NCBI GenBank assembly: GCA_026954015.1
Contig: JAIXLP010000041.1
Location: 35,295 to 99,294, forward strand
DNA length: 64,000 nt
Direction of reading: 5' to 3'
Source of the DNA: Burkholderiales bacterium
Lineage (GTDB): Bacteria > Pseudomonadota > Gammaproteobacteria > Burkholderiales > Burkholderiaceae_C
Numbering within the stretch: the stretch's first letter is position 1; every line of letters begins with the position of its first letter. The notes under the pieces were generated by a model that saw only the letters and a program-made list of their open reading frames with translations, was not told the origin of the DNA and did not search any database. Shown piece after piece: positions 8,627 to 17,703 of this stretch. A program made the position numbers and the translations under genes.

Positions 8627-10816
8627 ATGTTCGCCCACCTTCGACGATACCGCTCCCGCCTGCTGTTTTTGATAGCTGCCAGCGCCCTGTCCATGAGCGC
8701 TATGGCCCAATTTCAATTGAAAGGGCAGGGCGGCGGCGCGACCGGCAGCGTGGCGACGACGCCGCACGTGCGCGCCGAGCTCGTGGCGCAGGCGCCCGAG
8801 GGTGTGGCGCCGGGCAAACCGCTCACGCTGGGCCTGTTGCTGACGCACCAGCCCGAGTGGCACACCTATTGGCTCAATCCCGGCGATTCCGGCCTGCCCA
8901 CACAGTTGCAGTGGACGCTGCCCGAGGGGGTGGATGCGGGCGAGATCGCCTGGCCGGTGCCGCGCAAGATTCCGATCGGCACGCTCGCGAACTACGGCTA
9001 CGAAGGCCAGGTGTTGCTGCCCGTGCCGATGATGGTTTCGCCGATGTTCCGGCCCGGCGTGGCCGAGACGCAGGCGACGTTTCGCGTGCAGGCCTCGTGG
9101 CTCGTGTGCCGCATGGAGTGCGTGCCCGAGGACGCCGACCTGACGCTGCAGGTGCCGCTCGACGGCACGACCGCACTCAACGCCGCGGCCTTCGAGGCGG
9201 CGGCGCGCGCGCACCCGGCGGAACTGGCGCCGGTGGACGGCAGCGGCGCGCGGGTGGTGGGCGACGCGGTCGAGCTGCGCGTGGCGGGGCTGCCCGCGGC
9301 GTGGCAGGGCCAGCGGCTCGATGTCTTTCCCGAAACGCCGGAGGTGGTGCACACCGCGGCCGATGCGGCGCAGCGCTGGGATGGTGCGGTGTGGACGGCG
9401 CGCGTGCCGCTTTCGCCCGAGCGCGCCAACGGCCCCGAGCCCATGCCCGTGGTGCTGGCCCATGCAGGCGCGGGCGAGCGGGTGCTGCTGCCGGTCGACG
9501 GTGGCTGGCCGCCGGTACGCAGCCTGCCGATGGTGGCTGCCGCGCCGCAGGCTGCCAGCGTGGCGGCGGCGCCACCCGCCGTGGCGGTGGTGCGTCCGGC
9601 GGGCGCCGGCGTGTGGCTGCTGGCGCTCGCTGGGGCGTTGCTCGGGGGCGTGCTGCTCAACCTCATGCCCTGCGTGTTCCCCATCCTCGCGGTCAAGGTC
9701 GTGGGCTTTGCGCGCCACGCGGGCGACGTGCGGTCGCAGCGCGCCGGGGGGCTGGCCTACACCGCGGGCGTGGTGCTGTCGTTCATCGCGCTGGGCGCGC
9801 TGATGCTGGCGCTGCGCGCCGCGGGCGAGGCCGTGGGCTGGGGATTTCAACTGCAGTCGCCGGCGGTCGTGGCGCTGCTCGCGGCGCTGTTCACGCTGAT
9901 CGGGCTGAACCTCGCGGGGGTGTTCGAATTCGGCCAGATGCTGCCCTCGCGCTGGGCCGGCGCGCAGGCGCGCAACCCGGTGGCCGACGCCTTCCTGACG
10001 GGCGTGCTTGCGGTGGCCGTGGCCTCGCCCTGCACCGCGCCGTTCATGGGGGCCTCGCTCGGGCTCACGCTGTCGCTGCCCGCGGTGCAGGCGCTCGGCA
10101 TCTTCGCCGCGCTCGGTCTCGGGCTGGCGCTGCCCTACCTGCTCGCGAGCTGGTGGCCGGCGGTCGGCGGCCTGCTGCCCCGGCCCGGCGCGTGGATGCA
10201 GACGCTGCGCCGCCTGCTTGCCTTCCCGATGTTTGCGACCGTGGTCTGGCTCACCTGGGTGCTCGGGCAGCAAAGCGGCATCGATGGCGCCGCGACGCTG
10301 CTCGCGTTGCTGGTGCTGCTCGCGCTGGTGGTCTGGGCGCTGACCCTGCGCGGCCGCACGCGGACGGTGCTCGCTCCATTATCAGTAGCTGCCTGCGCAT
10401 GGCTGGTGCTGGCTTGGGGCCCCAAAATGGTAGAAATCCAGGCGCCCGCCGCGCAGGGCCGGAGCGCGACCGCGCAGGGCTGGCGCGACTGGCGTCCCGA
10501 CCTGCCGGCCGAGTTGCTCGCCACAGGCCAGCCGGTGTTCGTGGACTACACCGCCGCCTGGTGCGTGACCTGCCAGTACAACAAGAAGACGACGCTCGCC
10601 GATGACGGGGTGCGCCAGGATTTCGCGGCGCGCAGGGTCGCACTGCTGCGCGCGGACTGGACGCGGCGCGACCCGGCGATCACCCGCTCACTCGCGGCGC
10701 TGGGGCGCAGCGGCGTGCCACTGTATGTGCTCTACGCGCCGGGGCGGGCGCCGGTGGTGTTCAGCGAAATCCTCGGGGTGCGCGAGTTGCGCGAGGCGCT
10801 TGCGCGCCTGGGTTGA
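8627..10816 (+). CDS. dsbD: Thiol:disulfide interchange protein, DsbD/ScsB type
   Basis: A 729-residue inner-membrane protein that passes electrons from cytoplasmic thioredoxin to periplasmic thiols. Order of parts: signal peptide 1-27, then a periplasmic domain with CRMEC (C161 and C165) as in ScsB-type proteins. An eight-helix CcdA-like core follows, with the redox pair C349 (NLMPCVFP) and C469 (VASPCTAPF). The C-terminal thioredoxin domain carries WCVTC (C646/C649). The ATG at 8627 fits the signal peptide. Oddity: most of the signal peptide and the stretch joining membrane core and thioredoxin domain are each encoded by a copy of the short palindromic repeat (8664-8722 and 10374-10440). 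Proximity to PCu(A)C and DUF2946 suggests service to copper-protein maturation. Confidence 0.92.
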   Translation: MFAHLRRYRSRLLFLIAASALSMSAMAQFQLKGQGGGATGSVATTPHVRAELVAQAPEGVAPGKPLTLGLLLTHQPEWHTYWLNPGDSGLPTQLQWTLPEGVDAGEIAWPVPRKIPIGTLANYGYEGQVLLPVPMMVSPMFRPGVAETQATFRVQASWLVCRMECVPEDADLTLQVPLDGTTALNAAAFEAAARAHPAELAPVDGSGARVVGDAVELRVAGLPAAWQGQRLDVFPETPEVVHTAADAAQRWDGAVWTARVPLSPERANGPEPMPVVLAHAGAGERVLLPVDGGWPPVRSLPMVAAAPQAASVAAAPPAVAVVRPAGAGVWLLALAGALLGGVLLNLMPCVFPILAVKVVGFARHAGDVRSQRAGGLAYTAGVVLSFIALGALMLALRAAGEAVGWGFQLQSPAVVALLAALFTLIGLNLAGVFEFGQMLPSRWAGAQARNPVADAFLTGVLAVAVASPCTAPFMGASLGLTLSLPAVQALGIFAALGLGLALPYLLASWWPAVGGLLPRPGAWMQTLRRLLAFPMFATVVWLTWVLGQQSGIDGAATLLALLVLLALVVWALTLRGRTRTVLAPLSVAACAWLVLAWGPKMVEIQAPAAQGRSATAQGWRDWRPDLPAELLATGQPVFVDYTAAWCVTCQYNKKTTLADDGVRQDFAARRVALLRADWTRRDPAITRSLAALGRSGVPLYVLYAPGRAPVVFSEILGVRELREALARLG
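8664..8722 (+). repeat. Short palindromic repeat, copy 1 (in dsbD signal peptide)
   Basis: The sequence runs GATAGCTGCCAGCGC, then CCTGTCCATGAGCGC, then a tail with CCCAATTTCAATTGAAA. It has the same layout as the other copies: T-rich start, AGCTGCCAGCGC left arm, short loop, degenerate right arm, A-rich end. It encodes LFLIAASALSMSAMAQFQLK, the hydrophobic core and cleavage region of the signal peptide. Confidence 0.75.
10374..10440 (+). repeat. Short palindromic repeat, copy 2 (in dsbD, before the thioredoxin domain)
   Basis: The sequence contains CAGTAGCTGCCTGCGCATGG, then a diverged right arm GGTGCTGGC and the tail GGGGCCCCAAAATGG. It encodes SVAACAWLVLAWGPKMVEIQ, the last membrane segment and the start of the linker. 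Its orientation and reading frame over the left arm are as in copy 1. Confidence 0.65.
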
Positions 10817-10818
10817 GG

Positions 10819-10976
10819 CAACACTGAAGCCCCTCGCGCGCGTCGCATCCCTGCCTGGGGCGGTCTGCCGCGTTGCAGATGCTCGCCATGGCCACCGCCT
10901 GTCTGCGCTTGGCGCCTTGCATCCCATCCCCGGACAGCGCGCGCCAGATCGCGGGGACTGATTCAGTGCCGCCTTA
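10819..10976 (+). repeat. Long intergenic repeat, copy 1
   Basis: This begins a few bases after the dsbD stop codon and ends before convergent rsmI. It shares about 80 % identity by eye with 42252-42413, including GTCGCATCCCTGCCTG, CATGGCCACCGCC and ATCGCGGGGACTGAT. The two ends are complementary: CACTGAA near 10823-10829 pairs with TTCAGTG near 10962-10968. No convincing gene lies inside, though one minus-strand frame stays open in both copies. Confidence 0.8.
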
Positions 10977-11011
10977 GCGGATACCAGAGCCGCGGCGCGG
11001 CTGCGGCCGCA

Positions 11012-11938
11012 TCAATCGTTGGCCTCTTCCTGCAGCGCGAGTGCGCGCTGGTACAGCGCGTTGCGGCCCGCGCCCGTGAGGCTGGTGGCGACGCGCACCG
11101 CGCTCTTGAGCGGCAGCTCGGCCAGCAGCAGGCGCAGCGTGGCGTCGTGCGCGTCTTCGGTCGTGGGGGGCGGGGTTTGCAGCGGGTGCAGCAGCACGAC
11201 GAACTCGCCCTGGCTGCGTTCGCGCGCGGCGGCCAGCCAGGCGCCGCATGCGCTCGCGGGCAGGGTGGCGACTTCTTCGAACTGCTTGGTGAGTTCGCGC
11301 GCCAGTGTCACGCGCCGCTCGCCCAGTGCCGCCAGCTCTGCCGTCAGCGCGGCGATGCGGTGCGGCGCTTCGAGCAGCACCACGGCGCGCGGCTCGCGCG
11401 CGAGCGCCTGGAGCGCCGCCGCGCGCTCGCCCGGTCGCGTGGGCAGAAAGCCGATGAAGACGAACCCCTGCGCCGCGTCGTCCGCCGCCACCGCGCCCGC
11501 GACGCTGAGCGCGCACAGGACGCTGCTCGCCCCCGGCAGGCCGATGGCGCGCAACCCGGCAGCGTGCACGGCGGTCACCAGGCGCGCACCAGGGTCGCTC
11601 ACGGCGGGCGTGCCTGCGTCGCTCACACAGGCCACGCGCTCGCCGCGCTGCAGCCGCTCGACCACTGCCTGGGCGGCCGCCACCTCGTTGTGCTGGTGCA
11701 GCGCGAGCCACTGCCCCGGGCGCTTGTCGATGCCGTAGGCGCGCAGCAGTTGCCGCGTGTGGCGCGTGTCCTCGCAGGCGAGCGTGTCGGCCAGTTCGAG
11801 CACGTGCAGCGCGCGCAGCGTGATGTCCGCGAGGTTGCCGATCGGCGTGGCGACGACGTAGAGCGCGCCCTTCGGATAATCCTGGCTGGCGGCCGCGTCA
11901 TGCGCGGCGGCGAGGGCGTTGGCGTAGGAGGCGCTCAA
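11012..11938 (-). CDS. rsmI: 16S rRNA (cytidine(1402)-2'-O)-methyltransferase
   Basis: RsmI methylates the 2'-hydroxyl of C1402 in the decoding centre of 16S rRNA, using S-adenosylmethionine. The tetrapyrrole-methylase-type fold is plain: [19 protein letters not shown] near residue 26, then [27 protein letters not shown] and [12 protein letters not shown]. The family signature LLEAPHRI is present. A TTG start at 11938 is chosen because it gives the usual N-terminal length and has AAGGA about seven bases upstream on the minus strand. A longer version starting at ATG 11977 would run through the divergent yraN. The two divergent genes then begin at the same base pair. The gene converges on the long repeat after dsbD. 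Confidence 0.93.
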   Translation of the reverse strand: MSASYANALAAAHDAAASQDYPKGALYVVATPIGNLADITLRALHVLELADTLACEDTRHTRQLLRAYGIDKRPGQWLALHQHNEVAAAQAVVERLQRGERVACVSDAGTPAVSDPGARLVTAVHAAGLRAIGLPGASSVLCALSVAGAVAADDAAQGFVFIGFLPTRPGERAAALQALAREPRAVVLLEAPHRIAALTAELAALGERRVTLARELTKQFEEVATLPASACGAWLAAARERSQGEFVVLLHPLQTPPPTTEDAHDATLRLLLAELPLKSAVRVATSLTGAGRNALYQRALALQEEAND

Positions 11939-12330
11939 TGGGATTCCTTGGCGGTAGGGGCGCGGGGGCGGGAGCATCCACCCGTGTGCGCGGCCAACAG
12001 GCGGAGGACGTGGCGCTCGCGCACCTGCGCGCCGCGGGTCTCGCGCTGGTCGAGCGCAATTATCGAACGCCGGGGCGCGGCGGCGGAGAGATCGACCTCA
12101 TCATGCGCGCGCCGGACGGCACGCTGGTGTTCGTCGAGGTGCGCAGCCGCGCGGCAGCGGGCTACGGCGGCGCGGCGGGCAGCATAGGCGCGGTCAAGCA
12201 GCGGCGCATCGTCTTCGCGGCGCGCCACTACCTCATGCGCTGGCCTTCGCCGCCGCCGTGCCGCTTCGACGCGGTGCTGATCGGCGCCGACGGGGTGACC
12301 TGGCTGCGCGCGGCGTTCGACGCGCAGTGA
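11938..12330 (+). CDS. yraN: UPF0102/YraN family protein
   Basis: A 130-residue member of the UPF0102 family with an endonuclease-like fold. The conserved motif [12 protein letters not shown] (residues ~47-58), followed by [20 protein letters not shown], resembles the D-(E/Q)xK nuclease core, but no activity is established. Its ATG at 11938 has a strong TAGGAGG Shine-Dalgarno at 11925-11931 with six-base spacing. That Shine-Dalgarno lies inside the first codons of rsmI on the other strand. The rsmI-yraN neighbourhood is common in proteobacteria. Confidence 0.9.
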   Translation: MGFLGGRGAGAGASTRVRGQQAEDVALAHLRAAGLALVERNYRTPGRGGGEIDLIMRAPDGTLVFVEVRSRAAAGYGGAAGSIGAVKQRRIVFAARHYLMRWPSPPPCRFDAVLIGADGVTWLRAAFDAQ

Positions 12331-12341
12331 GCGCGCCCGCG

Positions 12342-12653
12342 TCAGACCTGCATGTTCATGATGTCGGTATAGGCCTGCACCAGGCGGTTGCGCACGTGCA
12401 GCGTGGCCTGAAAGCTCACCTGCGCCTTCTGGATCGCGACCATGGTCTCTTCGATGCTGACCTTGGGGTTTTCCAGTTGCACCTGCCTCTGCAGCTCGTC
12501 GGCCTGGTTCTGCGCCTGGCTGACGGCGTTGAGCGCGCCCTTGAGCGCGCCCGAAAAACCGGCCTCTTGCGGGCCGCCCTGCGGCTGCGCGGTACGGCGC
12601 GCCGCCAGCGCGCTGGTGAGCGGCAAGGGGGTACTGGTGATGCGCAGATCCAT
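12342..12653 (-). CDS. fliE: Flagellar hook-basal body complex protein FliE
   Basis: FliE is a small export-gate/basal-body adaptor between the MS ring and the proximal rod. The 103-residue product matches the family length and ends with the conserved block FQATLHVRNRLVQAYTDIMN. Upstream helical sequence LENPKVSIEETMVAIQKAQ is also typical. It is encoded on the minus strand, divergent from fliF, so it must be transcribed apart from the fliFGHIJ genes. The open frame upstream of the ATG at 12653 is antisense to fliF-fliH and is not coding. Confidence 0.95.
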   Translation of the reverse strand: MDLRITSTPLPLTSALAARRTAQPQGGPQEAGFSGALKGALNAVSQAQNQADELQRQVQLENPKVSIEETMVAIQKAQVSFQATLHVRNRLVQAYTDIMNMQV

Positions 12654-12830
12654 GGTGGCTCGTGGGGTTGCTCGGGTGGTTGGATGGTAGGTGTCGCGGC
12701 CGCGCGCCGGCGTGGCGAATAGCCCGTCAAACGGGCGCCTTATTGCGCCAACGTGGACCAGGGCGCCATCAATAATCGCCGCACCGCCCCGGTTTGTGTG
12801 CGGTGCAGCCTCCCCTTTCTGGAACCGTTG
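12654..12830. promoter_or_regulatory. fliE-fliF divergent intergenic region
   Basis: This gap of 177 bases must hold promoters for both directions. It contains a perfect hairpin, GCCCGT-CAA-ACGGGC (12722-12736), and a second inverted repeat, GCACCG...CGGTGC, around 12781-12806. No clear sigma-28 or sigma-70 promoter could be read by eye. Confidence 0.4.
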
Positions 12831-14525
12831 ATGTCTTCTGCGACCGCTGCCGAACTGCCGATAGCCCCGCCTGCCGCCACCTCGTGGTCCCAACGCCTCG
12901 CCGCGATGGACCGGGCGACGCGTGTGCGCCTTGCGGCCGGGATGGCGCTGTTTGTCGCGATGGTGGTGGCTGCCGCGTTCTTCGCCAGCCGTTCGGACTA
13001 CCGCGTGCTGTTCGCCAATCTCAGCGACAAGGACGGCGGCGCGATCGTCGCGCAACTGTCGCAGATGAACGTGCCGTACAAGTACGCCGAAGGCGGCGGC
13101 GCGATCATGGTGCCGGCCGATCGCGTGCACGACGTACGTCTGCGCCTCGCGTCGCAGGGCTTGCCCAAGGGCTCGATCACGGGTTTCGAGGTCACCGAAA
13201 CCAGCCGTTTCGGTGTCACGCAGTTCCAGGAGCGGCTCAATTTCCAGCGCGGGCTCGAAGGCGAGCTCACGCGCTCGATCCAGGCACTCGCACCGGTGCA
13301 GTCGGCACGGGTGCATCTGGCGCTGCCCAACCAGAACGGGTTCTTTCGCGAGCAACAGAAGCCTTCGGCCTCGGTGCTTGTGAGCCTGTACCCGGGGCGG
13401 TTCCTCGACCGCACGCAACTGGCCGGCATCGTGCACCTCGTGGCGTCCAGCGTGCCGGAGCTCGCGCCCGCGGCAGTGAGCGTGCTCGACGATACGGGCA
13501 AGCTCCTGTCGCAGCCAGCCGATGGGCCGGGCGCCGGCGCGGGTGTGGACGCGGAGCAGCTCGCTTATGTGCAGCAGATCGAACAGCAGTACGCGCGTCG
13601 CATCGTGGACATCCTCGCGCCCATCGTGGGACGCGACAACGTCAACGCGCAGGTGACCGCCGACGTGGATTTCAGCCAGACCGAGTCGACCACCGAGCAG
13701 CATCGCCCCAACCTCGCGCGCGACGCAAGCGCGGTGCGCAGCCAGCAGATCGTCGAGAGCGCGGGTGCGCCCGGCGCGCAGCTGCCCGCGGGCGTGCCGG
13801 GCGCGGTGAGCAACCAGCCGCCGCGCGACGCGAACGCGCCGGTCAATGGTGCCAACCCCGCGCCCGGTGCGACGGCGCAGGGCGCCGCGGGTGGCGGCGG
13901 TGTCGGCCACCGCGAGCTCACCACCAACTACGAAGTGGACAAGACCACGAGCGTGACGCGCGCGGCGCAGGGCGCGATCCGGCGCGTGAATGCCGCGGTG
14001 GTCGTCAATTACGTGAACGTGGCCGACGGGCCGGGCAAGCCGGCGGTGAGCAAGGCGCTGGCGCCCGAGCAGATCGAGCAGATGACGGCGCTGGTGCGCG
14101 AGGCCGTGGGCTACAACAAGGAACGTGGCGACTCGGTGAACCTCGTGAATGCGCCGTTCAAGGTCGATGCGGTGGCGCCGGTGGAACTGCCGCTGTGGAA
14201 GCAGCCCGAGATGATCGACCTCGCACGCAGCCTGGGCTGGCCCGTGGGTCTGTCGCTTGCGGCGGTGCTGTTGCTGATCGGCGTGGTGCGCCCCGCGCTG
14301 AAATCGGTCACGGTCAATGGTGCGCCATTGCTGCCCGCGCCCGCGCGGCGGGTCGATGCGCTCGCGTCCGAGCAGATCGAGCGCCCCGCGCTGGCATCCT
14401 CCGCAGGCGCACGCTCGCAGGAGCCGAGCGAGACACAGCTGCGCCTCACGCAGGCGCGTACGCTCGCGAAGGACAACCCGGCCGCGGTCGCGAACATCGT
14501 CAAAACCTGGGTCAACGGCGAATGA
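12831..14525 (+). CDS. fliF: Flagellar MS-ring protein FliF
   Basis: FliF forms the MS ring in the inner membrane, the platform for the motor switch and export gate. The 564-residue product has an N-terminal transmembrane segment (about 30-52), a YscJ/FliF periplasmic domain with FANLSDKDGGAIVAQL, the conserved FQERLNFQRGLEGELTRSIQ block and VQSARVHLALP. A low-complexity Ala/Gly/Pro region at roughly 310-360 separates it from the second half. A second membrane segment lies near residue 465, and the C-terminal tail (LRLTQARTLAKDNPAAVANI) binds FliG. The ATG at 12831 gives the normal family length; the frame upstream lacks conserved sequence. Confidence 0.96.
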   Translation: MSSATAAELPIAPPAATSWSQRLAAMDRATRVRLAAGMALFVAMVVAAAFFASRSDYRVLFANLSDKDGGAIVAQLSQMNVPYKYAEGGGAIMVPADRVHDVRLRLASQGLPKGSITGFEVTETSRFGVTQFQERLNFQRGLEGELTRSIQALAPVQSARVHLALPNQNGFFREQQKPSASVLVSLYPGRFLDRTQLAGIVHLVASSVPELAPAAVSVLDDTGKLLSQPADGPGAGAGVDAEQLAYVQQIEQQYARRIVDILAPIVGRDNVNAQVTADVDFSQTESTTEQHRPNLARDASAVRSQQIVESAGAPGAQLPAGVPGAVSNQPPRDANAPVNGANPAPGATAQGAAGGGGVGHRELTTNYEVDKTTSVTRAAQGAIRRVNAAVVVNYVNVADGPGKPAVSKALAPEQIEQMTALVREAVGYNKERGDSVNLVNAPFKVDAVAPVELPLWKQPEMIDLARSLGWPVGLSLAAVLLLIGVVRPALKSVTVNGAPLLPAPARRVDALASEQIERPALASSAGARSQEPSETQLRLTQARTLAKDNPAAVANIVKTWVNGE

Positions 14526-14552
14526 CGCCGACCCGCCCCGGATAATCCCACC

Positions 14553-15545
14553 ATGGACGAGCAAGGCCTCAACGACGCTGCCATCCTGCTGATGTCCCTC
14601 GGCGAGGAGGAGGCTGGCGAAGTCTTCAAGCACCTCACGCCCAAGGAGGTGCAGAAGCTGGGCGAAACCATCGCGCGCACGCGCACGGTCTCGCACGAGC
14701 GCGTCGACGAGGTGCTCATGCGCTTCACCGGCGAGGCCGCGGCGCAGAGCCTGCTGGTGTCGGACACCGGCAACTACGTGCGTTCCGTGCTCAAGCGCGC
14801 GCTCGGAGACGACAAGGCGGCGCTGCTGCTTGACCGCATCCTGCAGGGCGGCGATGTCTCGGGCATCGAGAGCCTCAAGTGGATGGACCCGATGGCGGTG
14901 GCCGAGCTGCTGCGCAACGAACATCCGCAGATCGTCGCGGCCATCCTGGTGCACCTCGACCCCGAGCATGCGGCCGCGGTACTGATGCAGCTCACCGAAC
15001 GCCAGCGCGGCGAGATCATGCTGCGCATCGCCACGCTCGAAGGCATCCAGCCGACCGCGCTCAAGGATCTCAACGAGGTACTGTTCAAGGTGCTTGCGGG
15101 CGCCGACAAGGTGCGCAAGAGTTCGCTGGGCGGTGTGAAGGCGGCGGCGGAGATCGTCAACCTCATGGGCTCGGGCAGCGACGCTGTCGTGATCGAGAGC
15201 ATCCGCGAGCACGACGCCGAGCTGGCACAGAAGATCATGGACCGGATGTTCGTCTTCGACGACGTCATGAAGCTGGATGACCGCGCGGTGCAGGCGGTGC
15301 TGCGCGAGGTGGCCTCCGAGACGCTGGTGGTCGCGCTCAAGGGCGCCCAGCCCGAGTTGCGCGACAAGTTCCTGGCCAACATGTCCACCCGCGCGGCCGA
15401 GGCGCTGCGCGAGGATCTCGAATCGCGCGGACCGATCCGCTTGTCGGAGGTGGAGGCGCAGCAGAAGGAAATCCTCAAGATCGTGCGACGCCTGTCCGAC
15501 GAGGGACAGATCGCGCTCTCGGGCGGTGACGACGCCTTTGTCTGA
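14553..15545 (+). CDS. fliG: Flagellar motor switch protein FliG
   Basis: FliG is the rotor protein that interacts with the stator and transmits torque. The 330-residue product has the N-terminal FliF-binding domain (AAILLMSLGEEEAGEVFKHL). The middle domain has ELLRNEHPQIVAAILVHLDP, which includes the EHPQ motif used for FliM contact. The C-terminal torque domain has MFVFDDVMKLDDRAVQAVLR with the conserved charged residues. It lies 27 bases after fliF and is part of the same transcription unit. No abnormality was seen. Confidence 0.97.
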   Translation: MDEQGLNDAAILLMSLGEEEAGEVFKHLTPKEVQKLGETIARTRTVSHERVDEVLMRFTGEAAAQSLLVSDTGNYVRSVLKRALGDDKAALLLDRILQGGDVSGIESLKWMDPMAVAELLRNEHPQIVAAILVHLDPEHAAAVLMQLTERQRGEIMLRIATLEGIQPTALKDLNEVLFKVLAGADKVRKSSLGGVKAAAEIVNLMGSGSDAVVIESIREHDAELAQKIMDRMFVFDDVMKLDDRAVQAVLREVASETLVVALKGAQPELRDKFLANMSTRAAEALREDLESRGPIRLSEVEAQQKEILKIVRRLSDEGQIALSGGDDAFV

Positions 15546-15563
15546 TCGCGAGCGCGCCCGAGC

Positions 15564-16295
15564 ATGCCCAGCAACACCACGCGCCTGTACACGCGCTTCA
15601 TCCCGAGCGAGGAGATAGTCCGCGCTGTGCCGTGGGGGTTCGAGGAGATGGGCGTGGCCGGCGAGCTGCCGCCCCCCGCGCAGGGAGCGGCTGGCGCGGA
15701 GTACGACGAAGCGGTGCGGCCGGTGGAATCCGAGGCGCAGTCCGAGCGGCTGCGGCAGGCGTGTGACGAGGCCTACGCGCGGGGGATGGAGCGCGGCGCG
15801 CAACAGGCGGCGCAGGAGTGGCAGCAGCGCCTGGACGACTACATCCGTGGCCAGGGTCGGGAGCAGGCCGAGCGGCTCGCGGGTGTGGTGCAGGCCTTCG
15901 AGGCCAGTCTCGCGGGCCTGCAGCAGGGCATGGCGAGCGACCTGCTCACGCTCGCGTGCGATATCGCGCGCCAGGTGGTGCGCCAGGAGCTGCAGTCCCA
16001 GCCGCGCGCGCTGCTGCCGGTGGTGCGCGAGGCGCTGGCCACGTTCGTGCAGGACAGCCGCCTGGCCACGGTGCGCCTGAACCCGGCGGACTGGGCGGCG
16101 CTCGAGCCGGCGCTGCGCAGCGAATTCGATGGCGCACGCGTGCATTGGCTGGCCGATGCGTCCGTGACGCCCGGGGGCTGCAGCGTCGAGTGTGCTGGCG
16201 CCGTGGTCGACGGCACGCTGGAGACGCGCTGGCGCCGCGCGATCGCGGCGCTCGGCCTGGTGTCGGCATGGCGGGAGCAGGCCGATGGCGATTGA
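15564..16295 (+). CDS. fliH: Flagellar assembly protein FliH
   Basis: FliH is the stator-like regulator of the export ATPase FliI and docks it to the cytoplasmic ring. The 243-residue product is helical, with a Gln/Arg-rich middle ([20 protein letters not shown]) and a conserved C-terminal FliH/HrpE domain containing [14 protein letters not shown] and [12 protein letters not shown]. It starts 18 bases after fliG and its 3' end overlaps the fliI start by 11 bases, suggesting translational coupling. Confidence 0.93.
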   Translation: MPSNTTRLYTRFIPSEEIVRAVPWGFEEMGVAGELPPPAQGAAGAEYDEAVRPVESEAQSERLRQACDEAYARGMERGAQQAAQEWQQRLDDYIRGQGREQAERLAGVVQAFEASLAGLQQGMASDLLTLACDIARQVVRQELQSQPRALLPVVREALATFVQDSRLATVRLNPADWAALEPALRSEFDGARVHWLADASVTPGGCSVECAGAVVDGTLETRWRRAIAALGLVSAWREQADGD

Positions 16296-17688
16296 AGCCG
16301 ACACGGCCTGGGCCGAATTCATCGGGCGCGCGCGTGAGCGCGCCCGCGCCGAGCTGCCGCTGGCCGCGCGCGGCACGCTCACGCGCATGACCGGGCTGGT
16401 GCTGGAGGCGGTGGGGCTGCAGTCGCCCGTGGGGTCGCAGTGCCTCGTGTGCCAGGACGCGCGCGCGCCGGTGCTGGCCGAGGTCGTGGGTTTTGCGGGT
16501 GACAAGGCCTTTCTCATGCCCGCGGGCGACATCCATGGGCTCTCCAGTGGTGCCAGCGTCACACCGGCGCGCGCCTACCTGCCGCCGCTGCGCCTGGGCG
16601 GGCCGCCGTCGGCCGACGAACACGCCGGAGCCGGCGTGCTGCGCCTGCCGCTGGGCGAGGGGCTGCTCGGGCGGGTGGTGGACGCGCAGGGGCAGCCGCT
16701 GGACCATGCCGGGCCGCTGCGCGACGTGGCGGCGCAGCCGATGAACCGCGCACCGATCAACGCCATGGAGCGCGCGCCGGTGCGCGAGCCGCTCGATACC
16801 GGCGTGCGCGCGATCAACGCGCTGCTGACGGTGGGGCGCGGGCAGCGCCTGGGGCTGTTCGCGGGCTCTGGCGTGGGCAAGAGCGTGCTGCTGGGCATGA
16901 TGGCGCGCTACACCGAGGCCGACGTGATCGTCGTCGGGCTGATCGGCGAGCGCGGGCGCGAGGTCAAGGAATTCGTCGAGGACATCCTCGGGCGCCGCGA
17001 CCGCGACCGCGCGGTGGTGGTGGCCGCGCCGGCCGATGCGCCGCCGCTCCTGCGCATGCAGGGCGCGGCCTACGCGACCGCCGTGGCCGAGTATTTTCGC
17101 GACCAGGGTCGGCATGTGCTGCTGCTCATGGATTCGCTCACGCGCTACGCGATGGCGCAGCGCGAGATCGCGCTGGCAATCGGCGAGGCGCCGGCCACCA
17201 AGGGCTACCCGCCGAGCTGCTTCGCCAAGCTGCCCGCGCTGGTCGAGCGCAGCGGCAACGGCCTGAACGGCCGGGGATCGATCACCGCGTTCTACACCGT
17301 GCTCTCCGAGGGCGACGACCAGCAGGACCCGATCGCCGACGCCTCGCGCGCCATCCTCGACGGCCACATCGTGCTCTCGCGCGCGCTGGCCGAGGGTGGG
17401 CACTACCCGGCGATCGACATCGAACAATCGGCCTCGCGCGTGATGGTCAGCGTGGTGCCGGCCGAGCACTTTGCGCTGGCGCGCGACTTCCGCGCCGTCT
17501 GGTCGCGCTACCAGAAGAGCAGCGACCTCATCCAGGTGGGCGCGTACGTGAACGGCTCGGACCCGCAACTCGACGAGGCCATCCGGCTGCAGCCCGCGAT
17601 GCAGGCCTTCCTGCAGCAGGACATGCGCGCTTCGTCCACGCTCGCGCAGAGCGTGGGCGCGATGGCTGCAGCGCTTGGGCGCGGTTGA
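16285..17688 (+). CDS. fliI: Flagellum-specific ATPase FliI
   Basis: FliI is the F1-beta-like ATPase of the flagellar type III secretion system and helps unload chaperone-substrate complexes. The 467-residue product has the Walker A motif [15 protein letters not shown] near residue 192. Walker B follows in [20 protein letters not shown], and the signature [20 protein letters not shown] is present. The ATG at 16285 gives standard length and overlaps the end of fliH. fliJ follows 15 bases later. Confidence 0.97.
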   Translation: MAIEADTAWAEFIGRARERARAELPLAARGTLTRMTGLVLEAVGLQSPVGSQCLVCQDARAPVLAEVVGFAGDKAFLMPAGDIHGLSSGASVTPARAYLPPLRLGGPPSADEHAGAGVLRLPLGEGLLGRVVDAQGQPLDHAGPLRDVAAQPMNRAPINAMERAPVREPLDTGVRAINALLTVGRGQRLGLFAGSGVGKSVLLGMMARYTEADVIVVGLIGERGREVKEFVEDILGRRDRDRAVVVAAPADAPPLLRMQGAAYATAVAEYFRDQGRHVLLLMDSLTRYAMAQREIALAIGEAPATKGYPPSCFAKLPALVERSGNGLNGRGSITAFYTVLSEGDDQQDPIADASRAILDGHIVLSRALAEGGHYPAIDIEQSASRVMVSVVPAEHFALARDFRAVWSRYQKSSDLIQVGAYVNGSDPQLDEAIRLQPAMQAFLQQDMRASSTLAQSVGAMAAALGRG

Positions 17689-17703
17689 CGCGGCGCAAGC
17701 ACC

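Noticed and set aside
12342..16562. Very long minus-strand open frame (about 1400 codons) across fliF-fliH
   Set aside because: It is antisense to three certain flagellar genes and has the Arg/His-rich composition of a shadow frame in GC-rich DNA. Only its last 103 codons are real (fliE).
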